Of a stretch of DNA of 64,000 nucleotides, positions 35,546-48,014 are shown in pieces. A program made the translations under genes and the position numbers. This DNA is from Cristatella mucedo (Eukaryota > Bryozoa > Phylactolaemata > Cristatellidae): the NCBI GenBank assembly GCA_009760855.2, contig WPIO01000028.1, forward strand, positions 2,993,501 to 3,057,500. The letters run 5' to 3'. The notes beneath the pieces were generated by a model. The model had not been told where the DNA came from, did no database searches, and saw nothing but the letters and a program-made list of their open reading frames with translations. Each line of letters begins with the position of its first letter. The first letter of the stretch is position 1.

Positions 35546-35710
35546 CTTCTTCTCGGCGTCCTCTGCATTCTGTTCTGCCTGGTCTCGCTTCTGCTGCTCG
35601 TCGTACGACATTGCCACGATGGCCAAGGTCAAGTTCACAAGGTAAAAGGAGCCCAGCAGAATGGCAACCACGAAGAAGAACATGTGGTAGAGGCTGGTCG
35701 CACGAATCGT
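35546..35710 (-). CDS. para: Nav coding exon 8: DI-S6
   Basis: The exon runs 55 codons in phase 0 from acceptor ATCGTTGCAG to donor AAGAAG|GTAGCC. It encodes the S6 helix ([20 protein letters not shown]) and the conserved [10 protein letters not shown], then a Glu/Lys/Gln-rich coiled stretch opening the I-II linker. The S6 Asn of LVNL, part of the batrachotoxin/local-anaesthetic region in studied channels, is kept. Thr follows where Ile or Leu is usual (VNLTLA versus VNLILA). Confidence 0.96.
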
Positions 35711-36078
35711 CTGCAACGATGTGCAGGCTTATCAGCATAGTGTGACGGCCGGTTAAATTGAGGCATCTGGGCCTTCCGGTGATGCACGTAAGGTGCTGCT
35801 GCCGCTGCTAAGTCTATGAATTACAATGCAACGACTTGAGACTTGCATCTAAGTGGATTCAGACAAGCCTGCAGAATGAGCAGACCAGCATGCTTGGTGC
35901 AGGTGACAGCTTATGCAAAAAGCAAACTGGGTCCGTGAAAAGACTGTTCATTCTTGCAGTGGCCCGGCTCCAGATACTGATACCACTGCAAAAACTGCTC
36001 GTGGCAGCCTATCGCATGCATCTAGGCAATACATACACGTGTCTGCTTGCATTTGTGTGTGTGTGTGAGCGTGCGCGC

Positions 36079-36238
36079 TTTTGTCTGTGTCTGTGTCTGT
36101 GTCTGTGTCTGTGTCTGTGTCTGTGTCTGTGTCTGTGTCTGTGTCTGTGTCTGTGTCTGTGTCTGTGTCTGTGTCTGTGTCTGTGTCTGTGTCTGTGTCT
36201 GTGTCTGTGTCTGTGTTTGTGTCTATGTCTGTGTCTGT
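36079..36238. repeat. (TGTCTG)n hexanucleotide repeat
   Basis: About 26 units with two single-base interruptions near the end (TGTTTG, TCTATG). In transcript sense it is (CAGACA)n. It explains the Val-Ser, Cys-Val and Asp-Thr repeat ORFs in all frames. Confidence 0.97.
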
Positions 36239-36649
36239 GTGTAACTCTGTGTATGTACTCAGGCATGCACACCCAAGACCCATTCCTGAATGATCACCTA
36301 ATGTCCTTTCAGGGAAATGTGGACATGCCGAGTTACCTGGGTCACCTTTTAACGTCACTGATCAATATTTAAAGTTATTATAGTGATGTAGTTCATTAAA
36401 TTGGTCGTAGTTTCTTGCCATTTGTATTAATAAGACTACGAATTGCTCTGTCAGATGGTGCTTCTGACTTTTGCAAAAAATATCGCTGATTTTAGACTGT
36501 CCCAATGAGCATACAATTACTTGAATTCGCAATAACTTCCATGACTAATGGCCTGCGTGGTCTCTCTGTTTTTTAAATTGATAATTATTTTGAAATTATG
36601 TTCAGTCAGTTTCATCAGCCGTGACAAGTAGCCGAACGATGGAATATAC

Positions 36650-36779
36650 TACATTTGTATTGCACCCTAAGAGAACTTAATCTCTATAAATGGGCTTTAC
36701 ATACACCTGAAGAGTGCTTGGCCACGAACTCACTTGTTAACGGTGAGCACCTCACCCCTGGGCCAAACCAGGGCTAACC
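36650..36779 (-). mobile_element. SINE-1 copy, best preserved
   Basis: On the minus strand: GCCCTGGTTTGGCCCAGGGG (A-box TGGCCCAGGGG), about 30 nt, a B-box-like GAGTTCGTGGCC, a short linker, then TGTAAAGCCC ... TAGAGATTAAGTTCTCT ... GGGTGCAATAC. The last part is the LINE-A hairpin tail. Total about 130 nt. Confidence 0.8.
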
Positions 36780-36797
36780 AGTCCTTTGCTCACTCAC

Positions 36798-36942
36798 CAA
36801 ATAGTATAGGCTTTCCCAGAAATCTTGAGTCATCAACCTAAACGCATTCAGCAATGACCAGCCAAAGTTGTCCCAGCTGGTGTAGCCGAAATTAGGGTTG
36901 TCGCCGATGAAAGGATAGCAGGTATAGTTCTCCGGACAGCGC
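36798..36942 (-). CDS. para: Nav DI pore exon (called exon 7)
   Basis: A 145-nt exon between acceptor ATTCGCAG and donor TTG|GTGAGT (phase 2 in, 0 out), close to the 142-nt vertebrate exon. It encodes [21 protein letters not shown] and the selectivity-filter segment [15 protein letters not shown]. Asp of TQDFWE is the DI residue of the DEKA ring. The aromatic Phe after it and the Glu two further on are the residues linked to tetrodotoxin block in this family. The entry phase (2) does not match the exit phase of exon 5 (1), so one small exon is still missing between them. Confidence 0.96.
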
Positions 36943-38251
36943 CTGCGAATGAATGGCAAATAATGAGAGTATCGCTGAGTCTGAATCACGAGCAGCCAAA
37001 TACAGCAGCGGTCTCGACACCCATTGGCAGCATCACCCCCCCCCCCCTCACAGCCCTGATTACCGGCATCTTATCAGGCAGCGATTCGATAGTAACAATG
37101 CTACTACACGGCTACCTAGAGCACGGATAAATTCCTGCTGCAGCATTAAATGTGTATTGCATGCACACATCGTCGATACCGTGCAGGTATCGACAAATAA
37201 GAACGTCAATGAGACCGGCGAAAAACCTCTCGGCGGGATCTTTTGAGAGGTCCCTCGTCGAGCGAAGATCCCCAGTCGGGCAGCAGCCGTCACTAGCAAC
37301 GTGCGACCGGTAACGCTCGAGAGCTGAGCGTTTGCTGGCAATCGCGTGTGGCCTGCTAGAGGAGGAGGAGGAGGAGAAGGAGCACCGGCTCTCAGCGGCT
37401 AATCAAGCCAGGGTCCGAAAAGTCCTTCGGCAGGATTGCCAAGTGGATGCTTACCATTCCTATACAATGAACAATACGATTAGGGCTCGAGAATTGATCT
37501 TGGTTGCCACGAGGGTAGGGTAAGATTTGATCGATATGCATAGCGAAGCAGCAAGACCCAGAGTGGACCGACCGGCAGGCAGCAAAGAGCTCTGGTAAAA
37601 GCCTGACTGGTCGTAGAAGGATGCAGAAGGATTGCTCTAAGCTTACTCGAGTCATGCCACAGCCGATGGTAGTCAGCAGCATAACTCGGAACTGCGAAAG
37701 TAGGTTTCAATATAGTGCCCAGTACAAGGTTTCGTGCAGCTAGCGACTGAGACCACTCCTACAGAGGTCGATAAAACTCACCTACTTTATCATACCTGCA
37801 TTTCACCGGCTCACAAGAGTAAGTATTCCGGCTTGCAAGAGCGCATGCGCTGTCACACACGAATGAATGCACGTACGTCCATGCACAAGGCATTCTTTCA
37901 GATCGAGGATGCAAAGTGGTCGTAGATGTAATAGCTACATGGTTACTGGGGTGTATGGATGTATGGATCATCTGCAGCTCAGCCGGTGTTGTGGCAAACT
38001 TGGGACGGTTTGGAGGTCAGAGTTCAGCTTCCTCCTTGTTGCAAGCTAAGGTGAGCCTCGAGCTAGCAACCGCCAGGCAAGTACATTTGAGGTACTCTTC
38101 CTTAGCACTAAAAAACTGCAACTTCTTCATCTTGCCTCGAGATAATGCTACCGAATCGATGCAGTAATAGCTGGGTAGATACAAAGTCAGCAAGTCAGCT
38201 CGCACCGAGATATAGAGCACCCAGTCAAAGCAGCCAGGACTAGGCATGGAG

Positions 38252-38425
<174 letters not shown>

Positions 38426-41400
38426 AGTTCGAGTTCTGCACACAGAATTGTACACCTGTCATAGGCAGCAAACAATAGCCGGCCCGGCTGCTTGGCAGCA
38501 AGCTGGCTCATTAAGCTGACCTGCCAGAGACTGCTGATGCATCTTGGCATGTACCGAAATTAGTGCAAGGCCAAAGTCGCTCACATCCCCACGAGGATGC
38601 AGGTCTAGCAGTCTATGAGATCTCAATGAACCGGCTGTGCGATGCACTTGCTATGTCGTAACGATTGCCAACCCGAGATATCGGTTATTCAGCTCTTCAG
38701 CTCGTCAGCTTTTTAGATTGCAATTGATCAGCACAATCGGATCGCTGACAATGAAGCTGACGGTGGAATTGAATGGAGTCCTAAACTCCAGATGCACCAG
38801 AGGGATGGCAGATCAATGATGAGCTGCAGCTAGGACAGGCCAGAGCAGATGCCTGAGGCGGGCCATGCAGCCATCCCTGCTTCACTCCGACGGCAGCAGC
38901 TGCGACTGCTGCCGTCGGTGCAGCATCTGCTGCTGCTGCTCCTGCCTTGCGGCTCTCTCCAGGACCGATGCAGTGCGATCGGCAGCAGCAGGGCACTGTG
39001 AGCCTGGGCTAGAGCTGCTGGTTCCGGCGATGCTGAGACAAAGCAGCCAATTTGATTCCATGCAGCCCTACTGTAAATGAGGGCACCGCCGGCTGGTGGA
39101 TTGGCCTCCCCTCTCCCAGTTGTTGGGGTCACACAGCAGATACTAAATTCACGTACTATGTGGGCAGGGTAAGGACATTGCTGACTGACCGGCAGCAGCG
39201 GATTGATAGGCAGCCAGCCAGACCTCGGGGGGGGGGAAGTAGCATCAGACCCAGGCAGCACTGCCCTACACTTAATTCTCGAGCTCCCAGCCACTCTCAC
39301 CCAATGGGTGAAGGGGAGGGGATCTGCATATCTGTTTAAAAACATCGGGAACCCGAATGCTTCACATAGAACGCATAATGCATGGAACGGGCTCCGTAAA
39401 TGTTCGAGTGGTGAACGAAATGTTCGCGAACGTTCGGAGCCTCGAAAGGCACAGAATCGATTCGCTTATTGAGCATAGGCAAAACGGCACTAAACAAAAA
39501 AGTAAAAGTAATAGCAGCTGCGTCGTTGGCTGCAGGTGCTAGCGATTTAAGGCAGGCTATGTCAAGGACATTCCTGGGGTGGTTGGCCAACCCATGCAGG
39601 CCCAGTGGCCTGCAAGCAAGCAAGGAGGAGGGGATGACAGGGAGGCAGCGGATGCGAACGGCACGGTGGTTCTCGACCACGCTCCGCTTCGACGAAACGC
39701 TGTCTCTGCTCACTTTCGCGAGCATCCCAGGGAAAGCGCTGCTGAGCGACCGGCACCGCTGCAAGCGCTGCAGCTTGAGCTCAGGATCGGGCACTGCACG
39801 CAGAGTCTGGGGGTCTGAGGTCGGGGTGAGGTGAGGCGATGCTCAGGGTCTGAGGCGCCGCACGCACGCAGAGAGAGAGAGAGAGAGCAGCCAGCCGCAG
39901 AGCGGAGCTTCGCTCGCTTTGCCAATTGATAATCGAGTTACACTTGTGTTTGCACACTGGCCACTAAGCAGCGGACACTCTGGCCGTGCCGATGCAGCGC
40001 CGAAAGGCCTCAGTGTGCACAGCGCAGTCTGGTGGGACTCGAACGAAGGCCGAGGGTCCCCCGAGAGAAGTCACGCGACAGCAGCAAGAGGTGGCTCCTA
40101 ACAGCACTATGCAGCAGCGACGCTGTTGGCTGCTAACCGGTAGGCATGCCGCTGCAAACAAAGAACAACCCGCGAGCACGAACGACACGCACGTGTGCGA
40201 ACGTGCTTCTGCCTCGATGAATGAAAATGTACATGTGCATGCATTGTGCACTTGCATTCGAAAGCATGTGCCGAATTCATCCTTCAATCCATACGAAAAC
40301 TAACGGATGCATGCAAATAAAACACCAAAGATGGGCTGTTCCAATAGCTTCATTTTCGGAGCAAAACAAAAGAGCTTGGACGGTTTTTACCACACTTATC
40401 GGATGCACGACCAAATCCACATAGCCCGAGTCATGAGGATATATCGACATGCTTTTGAGTCACTGTCCACGATTTCAGCCACTGATGCATTATGAATTTC
40501 ACTAGGCAGGATGTACATTTCGCTCAGCTAGTCCTGGTCGGGGTTTGTGATTAAGTGATCAATTGTAGCAGCAGCAGCAGCAAAAATGAGAAAAGAAAGC
40601 ATTTCATCCCTGAGCCAACATCACCACTCCCGAAGGTGTTAAGCATCATGAGGGAACTTTCTGGAAAAGACTTATCTCGGCAGGATTTCGGTGTGTTTGT
40701 AATTTACCAGCGGAAATAGTGGACACGGTCTTCAGGATTAAGAGATAACTTACTTCAGACCATATGCATCACCCTCAGATAAATTCTTCAGCTCTGATGT
40801 TATAAGACATGATAAAAATGTTTAGGAATAAATAGGTCATACACAAAACCTGTCGAGAGCAAACTTGTAAGAAGGCTTAAGGAGATGCAATGTCACTTGG
40901 TTTTGAGTGCAATTAGCATGCCTAAACGTCAAGCATTTACTAGCTGACGGAATTGAAATTTTAATAACATTGCTTGGCAGAGAGCCTTGAAGGGAAGGTC
41001 AAAATGTCTTTGTCAAAAATGGCCATGGCTCATTCCTTTAAGCATAGCTAAAATACGCGGTTTCACTGGTAGAAAGCGGGTCAACAGACCACCGGGATCT
41101 ACCAGTACTAAATGGCAGGCAGCACATTCAGCAGACTCTGGGAAATGGCTAATGGCGATAACGACAGCCATCAAATGACAAGCAATAATTATCATCAAAA
41201 GTAAGGTTTCTTCAGAAATCAAACGGTTTCACTTCCCACACAAGAAAGTGTGACCATTCCTGTGAGCTGCAAAGCCGGAATTGAAGAAAACTTGCCAGCA
41301 GCTCCAAGTTGCCAAGTTGGCCCTCCCCACTGTGGCCACTAAATAGGCTACAGGTAGTGATGTATTTCCATCTAATTTTTTCTGAAAACCTCGTAAAATC

Positions 41401-41689
41401 AATCGGGTTAGAGTGGAAACGATTGGACTCAGGTTATATACATATATAAAAACTTTAGACCTTTAAAGCATACGATAGAATTGAAGAAAGTCTTGAGCTG
41501 TATTCTAATCTTAAACAGCAGGACAGCATCGGCTTTGCCCTTCATCGGGGTTATTCCAATAAATGAATCAGCTCTTTCTACTTATCAGTTATTTAAGAGA
41601 TCTTGCTTTGATGACCTGCTGCTGGCCCATTGAGGAACTCATTGAACAGACAAAATAGTGCACTGCAGATAAAATTCGTTCTCGATTGA

Positions 41690-41765
41690 AAGATAACGGG
41701 AGAAGAAATGAGAATGTATCTCCGTCAGTAACTCCACAAAGTCATAAAGAGAATGTCCTTTTTTA
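41690..41765 (-). repeat. LINE-B 3'-end fragment
   Basis: tgtatctccgtcagtaactc on plus is the reverse of the LINE-B end; only about 70 nt are kept. Confidence 0.6.
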
Positions 41766-43374
41766 TCGGAGCATGCAGTTTCACGACGCCATGCCAGCAT
41801 CCTTGCGGTGGTAAAGGCATGGCGTGAGTGTGTGCAACTCAACTTTTTGTAATTAAGAGTCGGCACTGCTTAGTGGCCATGATAGCAAGCTTGGGAGCTA
41901 CGTGCTTGCCCTAACCTGACCTAACACGATCACTGTTAGCACTTTTAGACTTGTGCACACAGATCGATTCAATCAATATCATTTAAGGCTCTGCTCATGG
42001 AACGCACCCAGTAGTTGCACATCAAATTTAGCATGCAACCTAGTGAGGAGAGACAGGTCTGGACTCCACCAGCTGGTCGACAGCCAGTACCGACAACCGG
42101 GACCAACCAGAGCACCAGGACTCAATTACAAGTCACTAGTAAGACTTATTCTTGACTGGCAACTAGGTGTGAGGGTAGGAATGCCAGTTACGCTATGAGT
42201 AGAAAGAAAGGCAGCTACTACCACTGCCTCTGCAGCTATGTGTCGGCTGGAGGCATGGAACAGTGACCGATCGATCCCCTTCCACCCTTCACCCAAGCAT
42301 CACCCATACTCATCTCACTCCTAGCTTGCTCACTCTCATTTCTCAACTGCCTGTCCTGCCTCCTCTGGTCCGTCCTCCGTCCTCACCCCATCCACATCCT
42401 CTTTCCCTCCTCCTCTTTTTTCTCTTCCTTTTCCTCCTCCTCCTCCTCCTCCTCTTCCACCTTCTTCTCATCCACCCATCCTCCTCTCCTGCTGCCACTG
42501 CTGCTACTGCTGCCACCACAGCTGCATCGCTGCTGCCACAAGTTAAATATTAAAACCTGCAAAAGAGCTTGCTTGCTTCGACAGCAAGATTCATGACAGC
42601 TTCGAATCCTACTTACCCTCCGTCACTGCTATTGCTACACACAGCCTGGTCTGGTAAGGCTGGCTTAAACCAGTTTGCTACAACAGACAGAATGCATTGC
42701 ACATCAGCAGCATATACGAGATGATGCATGCTGCAAGACTTCCTTTCCACTGCCAAGGAGTGGGTATTGGGAAAAATGCAGCAGAGGCCGTCTAATAAAA
42801 ACACTGCAGACACAGTGGATAGCCACATCGCCGAGGCAGTCGCTTAAGTACCAATAAGCAGTAGCGCTAACAGAATCAACGGCAGCCTCCAGAGCCAAGA
42901 CGGACCAGATTGAGTAGTTAATATTTCAAGCAGTATGCTTCGGTCTCAATCGGCTGGTCTTTTTGGTGTAGGATAGGTTGTAGCAAGCTAGGAAGTCACT
43001 AAATCAGAGAAACTATACATAGGGATGTGAACCATTGGTGCAGTCTCACAAAGGCATTCTGCACTCAAGCACAGAGGCAGTTCATTATATGGCAGCACCA
43101 GTATTTACTGGCAGTCGGAAATGATAGGCCTATCTTTTCTAGTACGTGCTCACTTGTTGGACGTTACCAGCCGACGATTGAGTTCTCAATTGAGAAATCG
43201 TATGCACCCTCTAAACTTGTCTACCCTGATTCTAATATGAGTAGCCCTCTAGGGCGCTATATAAAAAACTTATTATTTAAGAATAAATGCATGCATTAAT
43301 TGAATACCGTATATTGCCTTTCAAGAATAGAGGTGGATCTACAGAGTAGAATCAATATCCAGACCAAGCAAACT

Positions 43375-43440
43375 ACTTTTTGTATACAGTGCCCAGAGAG
43401 AAGCTAATCTCTATTTGCTTTACAACACACTGTAAAGGAA
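43375..43440 (-). repeat. LINE-A-type tail, worn
   Basis: cagtgcccagagagaagcta with the paired TCTCT/AGAGA core, then tttacaacacactgtaaagg. Confidence 0.65.
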
Positions 43441-44364
43441 GGAGTAACCAATATTTAATAGCATGTAAGGTATCCGGCTTAGGCAAAACTGCAATAGCCC
43501 CAAGGATCAGGCTTAGAAAACCATACAAAGTCGCACTAGAAAATACTTGCAATTGCTGGTGAGAAAGACCCACGAGTAGTAGCATGTACTCAACTCGATC
43601 ATACATCGGCAAGCAGAGCACAGCAAAAGTGACAAAGCCGAAGGGTTGCTACAGAAAAATATGTTGCTCTTTCATGATAATGTGCTATCAACACCTTTTA
43701 AATGCAAGTCTTCAGCCTGTAAACACTAATGGTTTCTGGGGAGCTTCGGAGGACATCAACTTCAATATTAGGCATGTGGAATTAAGTTGAAAAAGTCTTT
43801 GCGAGGTGCTGAGCTAACCCGATTAGCGTTATGATGCTCAAAGGCTTTGCCTGTCACGGTGGGGGGGGGTGAAGATCTTGCTTGTTCTATAACAAACATT
43901 GATAGGATGAGGGGCAGGTATGAAGCCCTACTACAAGTTTCTGCCGCTGTCTCTCTTGTCAGACCAAGCACTAGCTACCACACTGCTCGAGGCCCATGAC
44001 GAGCAGTTAGGTGCTGCTGAGGAGGGTCTGCATCAGAAATTCCTGCAGGAGACCTTAGCAGAGCCTTGCATCCTTGGGAGCAGATTGCCGAGAGGATTCT
44101 ATGAGTTCGAGCAGCCGATGCAAAGGCAGCCAAGCAGGAAGACTTGATACAAACACGAGCAGCTTTACTGTATCGGGCGTGGGCAGCTGATCACGCAGCG
44201 CCGCTTGGCTTCAGCAGCCGTCCGCAGTTTGTCAGAAGTGCTCCAGGCCACATACGCTTCGCTGTGTAATGAAAAGAGAACCTGCTGAAATTTAAAGATG
44301 CTAGCACGCCTACAGAGAGCTTGCTCGCAGAGCAGAATAATGATATAATAATAATAACAATAAT

Positions 44365-44465
44365 AATAGCTTATTCAACAGCCTCTTTTGAGTAGCGACA
44401 GAAGAGCCTGTGTGGCTATCACTATCACTTGGAGCAGCAAGAAAGGATCGCCCACTGTAGGAGAG
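44365..44465 (-). mobile_element. SINE-2 fragment
   Basis: acagcctcttttgagtagcg, aagagcctgtgtggctatca and ggatcgcccactg match the 3' two thirds of SINE-2 in reverse. An AAT-rich tail precedes it at 44337-44368. Confidence 0.7.
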
Positions 44466-46244
44466 CAGAAGCATTCGTCGACGGCAAGCAGGACTGCATG
44501 GGTGGCATTGAAAGCTTGATATTGGGCACCAGGCTGCTGTTGCTGTTGCTGCAGGCATCTGGATGCGAGCCAATTGCTTGACTAGCTTTCCCCGGGTCAA
44601 TCACTCAGAGGGCTTACGTCAAGGCATAGCACCTACCTAATGCTTAGGTAGACCCTAAGGGAAATCCTTGCGAAGAAATTTCAAATTACGACTACACAGA
44701 AACGAGACGTGACACGATCCAGAATCAATCACGTTGAGTCGCTGTGCTGAATTTAAGTCAAATTCAATTTAGTCCGATGGATACTGACAAGTGCACTCGG
44801 CCGGTAGTCGGACTACAAGCACCAAGTGTAGTGCCATTCTTCAGCTTGCTAAAACGATCTGCCAACGAGCATGAAATTAAGTGCCACTCTCTGTGTCTCT
44901 ATTTCAGCTGAGGCAGGCTCTTGCTTTGACCTACACGTTGTTGCCTGCCCAGTATCACGGGCTGGCAACAACTTGGTTCACCAAATCAAGGCATTCCATC
45001 GCATAGTTGAACCCGTATTTCATGACTTGAAGCTGCCAAGAAGAAAATGGGAGGCAGACAGCCTTGCTGCATTTTAATGAGGTCGGTCAAAGGCTGACCC
45101 CCAGCAGCTTTTTTGCAGGGGCAGGAGAGCCCTCGCCAAGCCAGTGCAGCAGCCGAAGACTGAACCGATAATTGTGGGATCTTGCCAAATGCTCTTTCCC
45201 AAGTGTATTTTCAAACTAATTGAAGCCTCCACAAAGCCACAACCGGTGTGTCACCCATCGACGGCAAGAGACGACCAGCAAATTGCTGACTGTGCTAATT
45301 GGTCATAATAGCCAACGATGGGCAAGCTCAGGGCTAGGTCGCCGGCTGGACTGTTGACTGCTTCATTCAAGGCAAACCAATGAGGTGGGCTGTCAAGCCG
45401 AGGCCATCTTGCCGAAAGAGAACACATTTGTATGATGGAGAGGGAGCCTGAGGAAGGCGGGAAAAGAAGAGGGGTTAGAGAGGGGTGAAGAGGGAGAGTG
45501 AGCACAAGAAGGGGAGAGAGAGAGTATGGACGAGGGATACTCGAGATAGATGGCAAGAGTATAAGTAGGAGATGTGATGGGATAACCTAGGAAGGGGACA
45601 TAACGGAGGGAGGATGACAGTAGAGAGGTCGACCGAACGACAGATACCCAGTGATACAGTATAAATGGGCAATGGAGAGGCCAGAAAAGAAAGAAAAGAA
45701 GATACTTGATGGAGAGAGTGGAAGATGAGGACTCGGAATAAAGACGTACATGCACACGCACAAACACACGCACTCGCACACACAGAAATTTTGCATTCGT
45801 CGTTGACAGCACAATGCACCTTGTGTAATGTCGTCGACAGGCAGGCTGGAGAACAGGCAGTCAGCCAGCATAGACAGTGCCTTTGGCATATGGATGCATC
45901 TAAGCAAACATGGCTTCCCATTTCCAAGGTTGGAGAGCAAACTTCGACAAGAGGTACGAGGCTCAATGATGCTGTCAGTGAAGCCCGGAGCTTGACAGAG
46001 CAAAACACCAGTTGCATTTGCGCACAGCCGAACATCTAACGCTACAGGAGTGCCAGTGGTTCATTCAGGCAACCATCGACAACTGAAGCCATGTGCTAGT
46101 CGAGTTCCCCTGTCGATTATGCATTAGAAGCTGGCTACAGACACTAGTACTCGTGATACCGGTGGCCAACGTCTGAACCTGCCTGCAGCTGCAGCAGAAG
46201 AATCAACGAGGCTCGGCTTGATCCCGCAGCAAAAAACATTAGCT

Positions 46245-46405
46245 GATTCGACAGCCTCATTTATATAGCGACAGATGCACCTTCACGGCAATCACCAGTA
46301 CTAGCAGCCGGCAATGATAGATCGCCTAGTAAAGGACTTGAACCAACTACCCGGGTCGTGAAGAGCAAGCACCATACACCCAGTCCACAACCCAGGTGCA
46401 CCAGT
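46245..46405 (-). mobile_element. SINE-2 copy
   Basis: cgacagcctcatttatatag through to a B-box-like region (ggacttgaaccaactacccg on plus, reverse GGTTCAAGTCC). Head and body are present but worn. Confidence 0.72.
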
Positions 46406-46711
46406 TCGGCACGATCAGCTCGTCGGCTCCCATGATGCCCGGCAGCTCATCAAAGCAACGCTGCTATTGCTTCCGATCGTTTGCCCAGCAGCAAAGACCT
46501 GGCTGCAGTAAACGTGTGTGCTTGTCACGTGACCACATCCTGCAGCTCTGCCCTCTCTGGGCAGTGAGCTTGCTCTGCACAGCGTTGGCAAGGCGCCAAA
46601 AGTGCCCCTCGGCAGTATGACAAGCAGACGTTGGCAGAGCTGGTTCGTTGACAACTGCCGAAGAGGCTTTGCCATCTTTGGCCACACAGTGGACAAGGAT
46701 GCTCCTCCCCT

Positions 46712-46739
46712 CCCCCCCCCCCCCCCCCCCCCCCCCCCC
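46712..46739. repeat. C28 homopolymer
   Basis: 28 consecutive cytosines (G28 in transcript sense), about 270 nt downstream of the exon 5 donor. Confidence 0.97.
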
Positions 46740-46899
46740 GATGGGCCAGATCAGCTGACGCGGGTTAGAGCTTTTCCGAGGCTCCAGCAGCCTGTTGGAT
46801 GCTGTGCAAAGGCGTCCGAATGAGCAAGCCACTGACGCCTCGCTTTGCTCTCGTTTGCTGCTGCATTTGCTGAAACTGCCACACTACTGCTGCTGTTTG

Positions 46900-47002
<103 letters not shown>

Positions 47003-47009
47003 TGCTCAC

Positions 47010-47207
47010 ATGCAGACTGGGTGTAGTTTTCCCACTCGGCATTGGAAAGGTTGAGTGGCGCAGTTATCACGCACTTGCTGTGAAGCGCGCCCATGTACAG
47101 CTGCAGTCCCACGAGAGCGAATATGGAGAGGACAAACAGAGTGAGTATCATGACGTCTCGCAGACGAATGACTGCCTCCATCAGCGCACCGACGATAGTC
47201 TTCAGGC
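47010..47207 (-). CDS. para: Nav coding exon 5: DI S4-S5 linker, S5 and start of pore loop
   Basis: The exon begins after acceptor CTTTCAG in phase 1 and encodes the S4-S5 linker ([13 protein letters not shown]), S5 ([21 protein letters not shown]) in two parts of the usual helix, and the first part of the extracellular turret with one Cys and Asn-X-Ser/Thr sites (NLS, NYT). The end chosen is GCAT|GTGAGC (198 nt, out phase 1), which fits the phase of the vertebrate exon and leaves the following (CAG)31 repeat in the intron. If the donor were skipped, the frame would run through the repeat as polyglutamine to a stop at about 46765, with no known domain there. Confidence is high in the exon and moderate in its 3' end. 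Confidence 0.9.
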
Positions 47208-47336
47208 CTGAAAGCGACAGTCGGGCATAAAAATGAAGCTCGAAGACGAATTGACAAGAGACTCCGAGAATTGGTTGCCCACATGTATCAACACTTATCA
47301 CCATTGCCAACGACGACGACAATGTCGACTGCCTGT

Positions 47337-47497
<161 letters not shown>

Positions 47498-47614
47498 AGT
47501 ATCTAGAAGGCTAGTCAGCTGTTTCATGCCACCGGCAGTCGAAAGAAAAGAAGATGGCGCGCAAAGAAAGAAAAGCAAAACTGAGCAATCGCTTCTTGTC
47601 TGTCTTCTGTAAGG

Positions 47615-47660
47615 TAATGCATCTCCGTCTGTAACTCCACAAAGTGCCATACGGACTGAA
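47615..47660 (-). repeat. LINE-B 3'-end fragment
   Basis: gcatctccgtctgtaactcc on plus, the reverse of the LINE-B terminus. Confidence 0.65.
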
Positions 47661-47919
47661 TGGGCATTACATGCGAGAAGGAGAGTTTTCTACTAGATAG
47701 TGCACTCAAAGCCTTTCAGCAGCTGTCTCGGTAGCTCGTCGATTCACCACTGCCACTACTCTTACTGCCATCCTGTAAGCACATCCTGAAAGCAAGCTGG
47801 AGCTAGCCAGCTGGCCTTTGCTTCTCCTTTCTCCATCCGACGGCCAGCCAGCCAGCGGCAGGTCGGGCGAAATGCATGGCTTGCTGCCGTACGTCCGGGA
47901 GCGCTGACGATGCATTTAC

Positions 47920-48014
47920 CTGGTATCACTGCCACCGTTTTCAGAGCCCGGAGGACTCGGAAAGTTCTCAGAGCCGACAGGTTGCCGAGGTTGGGCACGA
48001 CCATCATCAGGTAG
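47920..48014 (-). CDS. para: Nav coding exon 4: DI-S4 voltage sensor
   Basis: A 95-nt exon between acceptor TTTTGCAG and donor CCAG|GTAAAT (phases 2 to 1). It encodes the end of S3, the S3-S4 loop and S4: [20 protein letters not shown], with the canonical three Arg and one Lys spaced every third residue. In vertebrates the matching exon (92 nt) is duplicated as mutually exclusive 5N/5A forms. I saw no second copy in the flanking introns by eye. Confidence 0.96.

Larger units (their letters stand above)
35711..36797 (-). other. Nav intron 7
   Basis: A 1.09 kb intron holding a hexanucleotide satellite (36079-36238) and a SINE-1 (36650-36779) that ends about 19 nt from the exon 7 donor. Confidence 0.75.

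Noticed and set aside
36009-36372. Val-Ser, Cys-Val, His-Arg and Asp-Thr repeat ORFs
   Set aside because: All come from the TGTCTG hexamer repeat.
39336-39834. Open frames on both strands in a GC-richer patch as possible hidden Nav exon 6
   Set aside because: No Cys/Gly/Asn turret pattern, and no splice pair with phase 1 to 2 was found.
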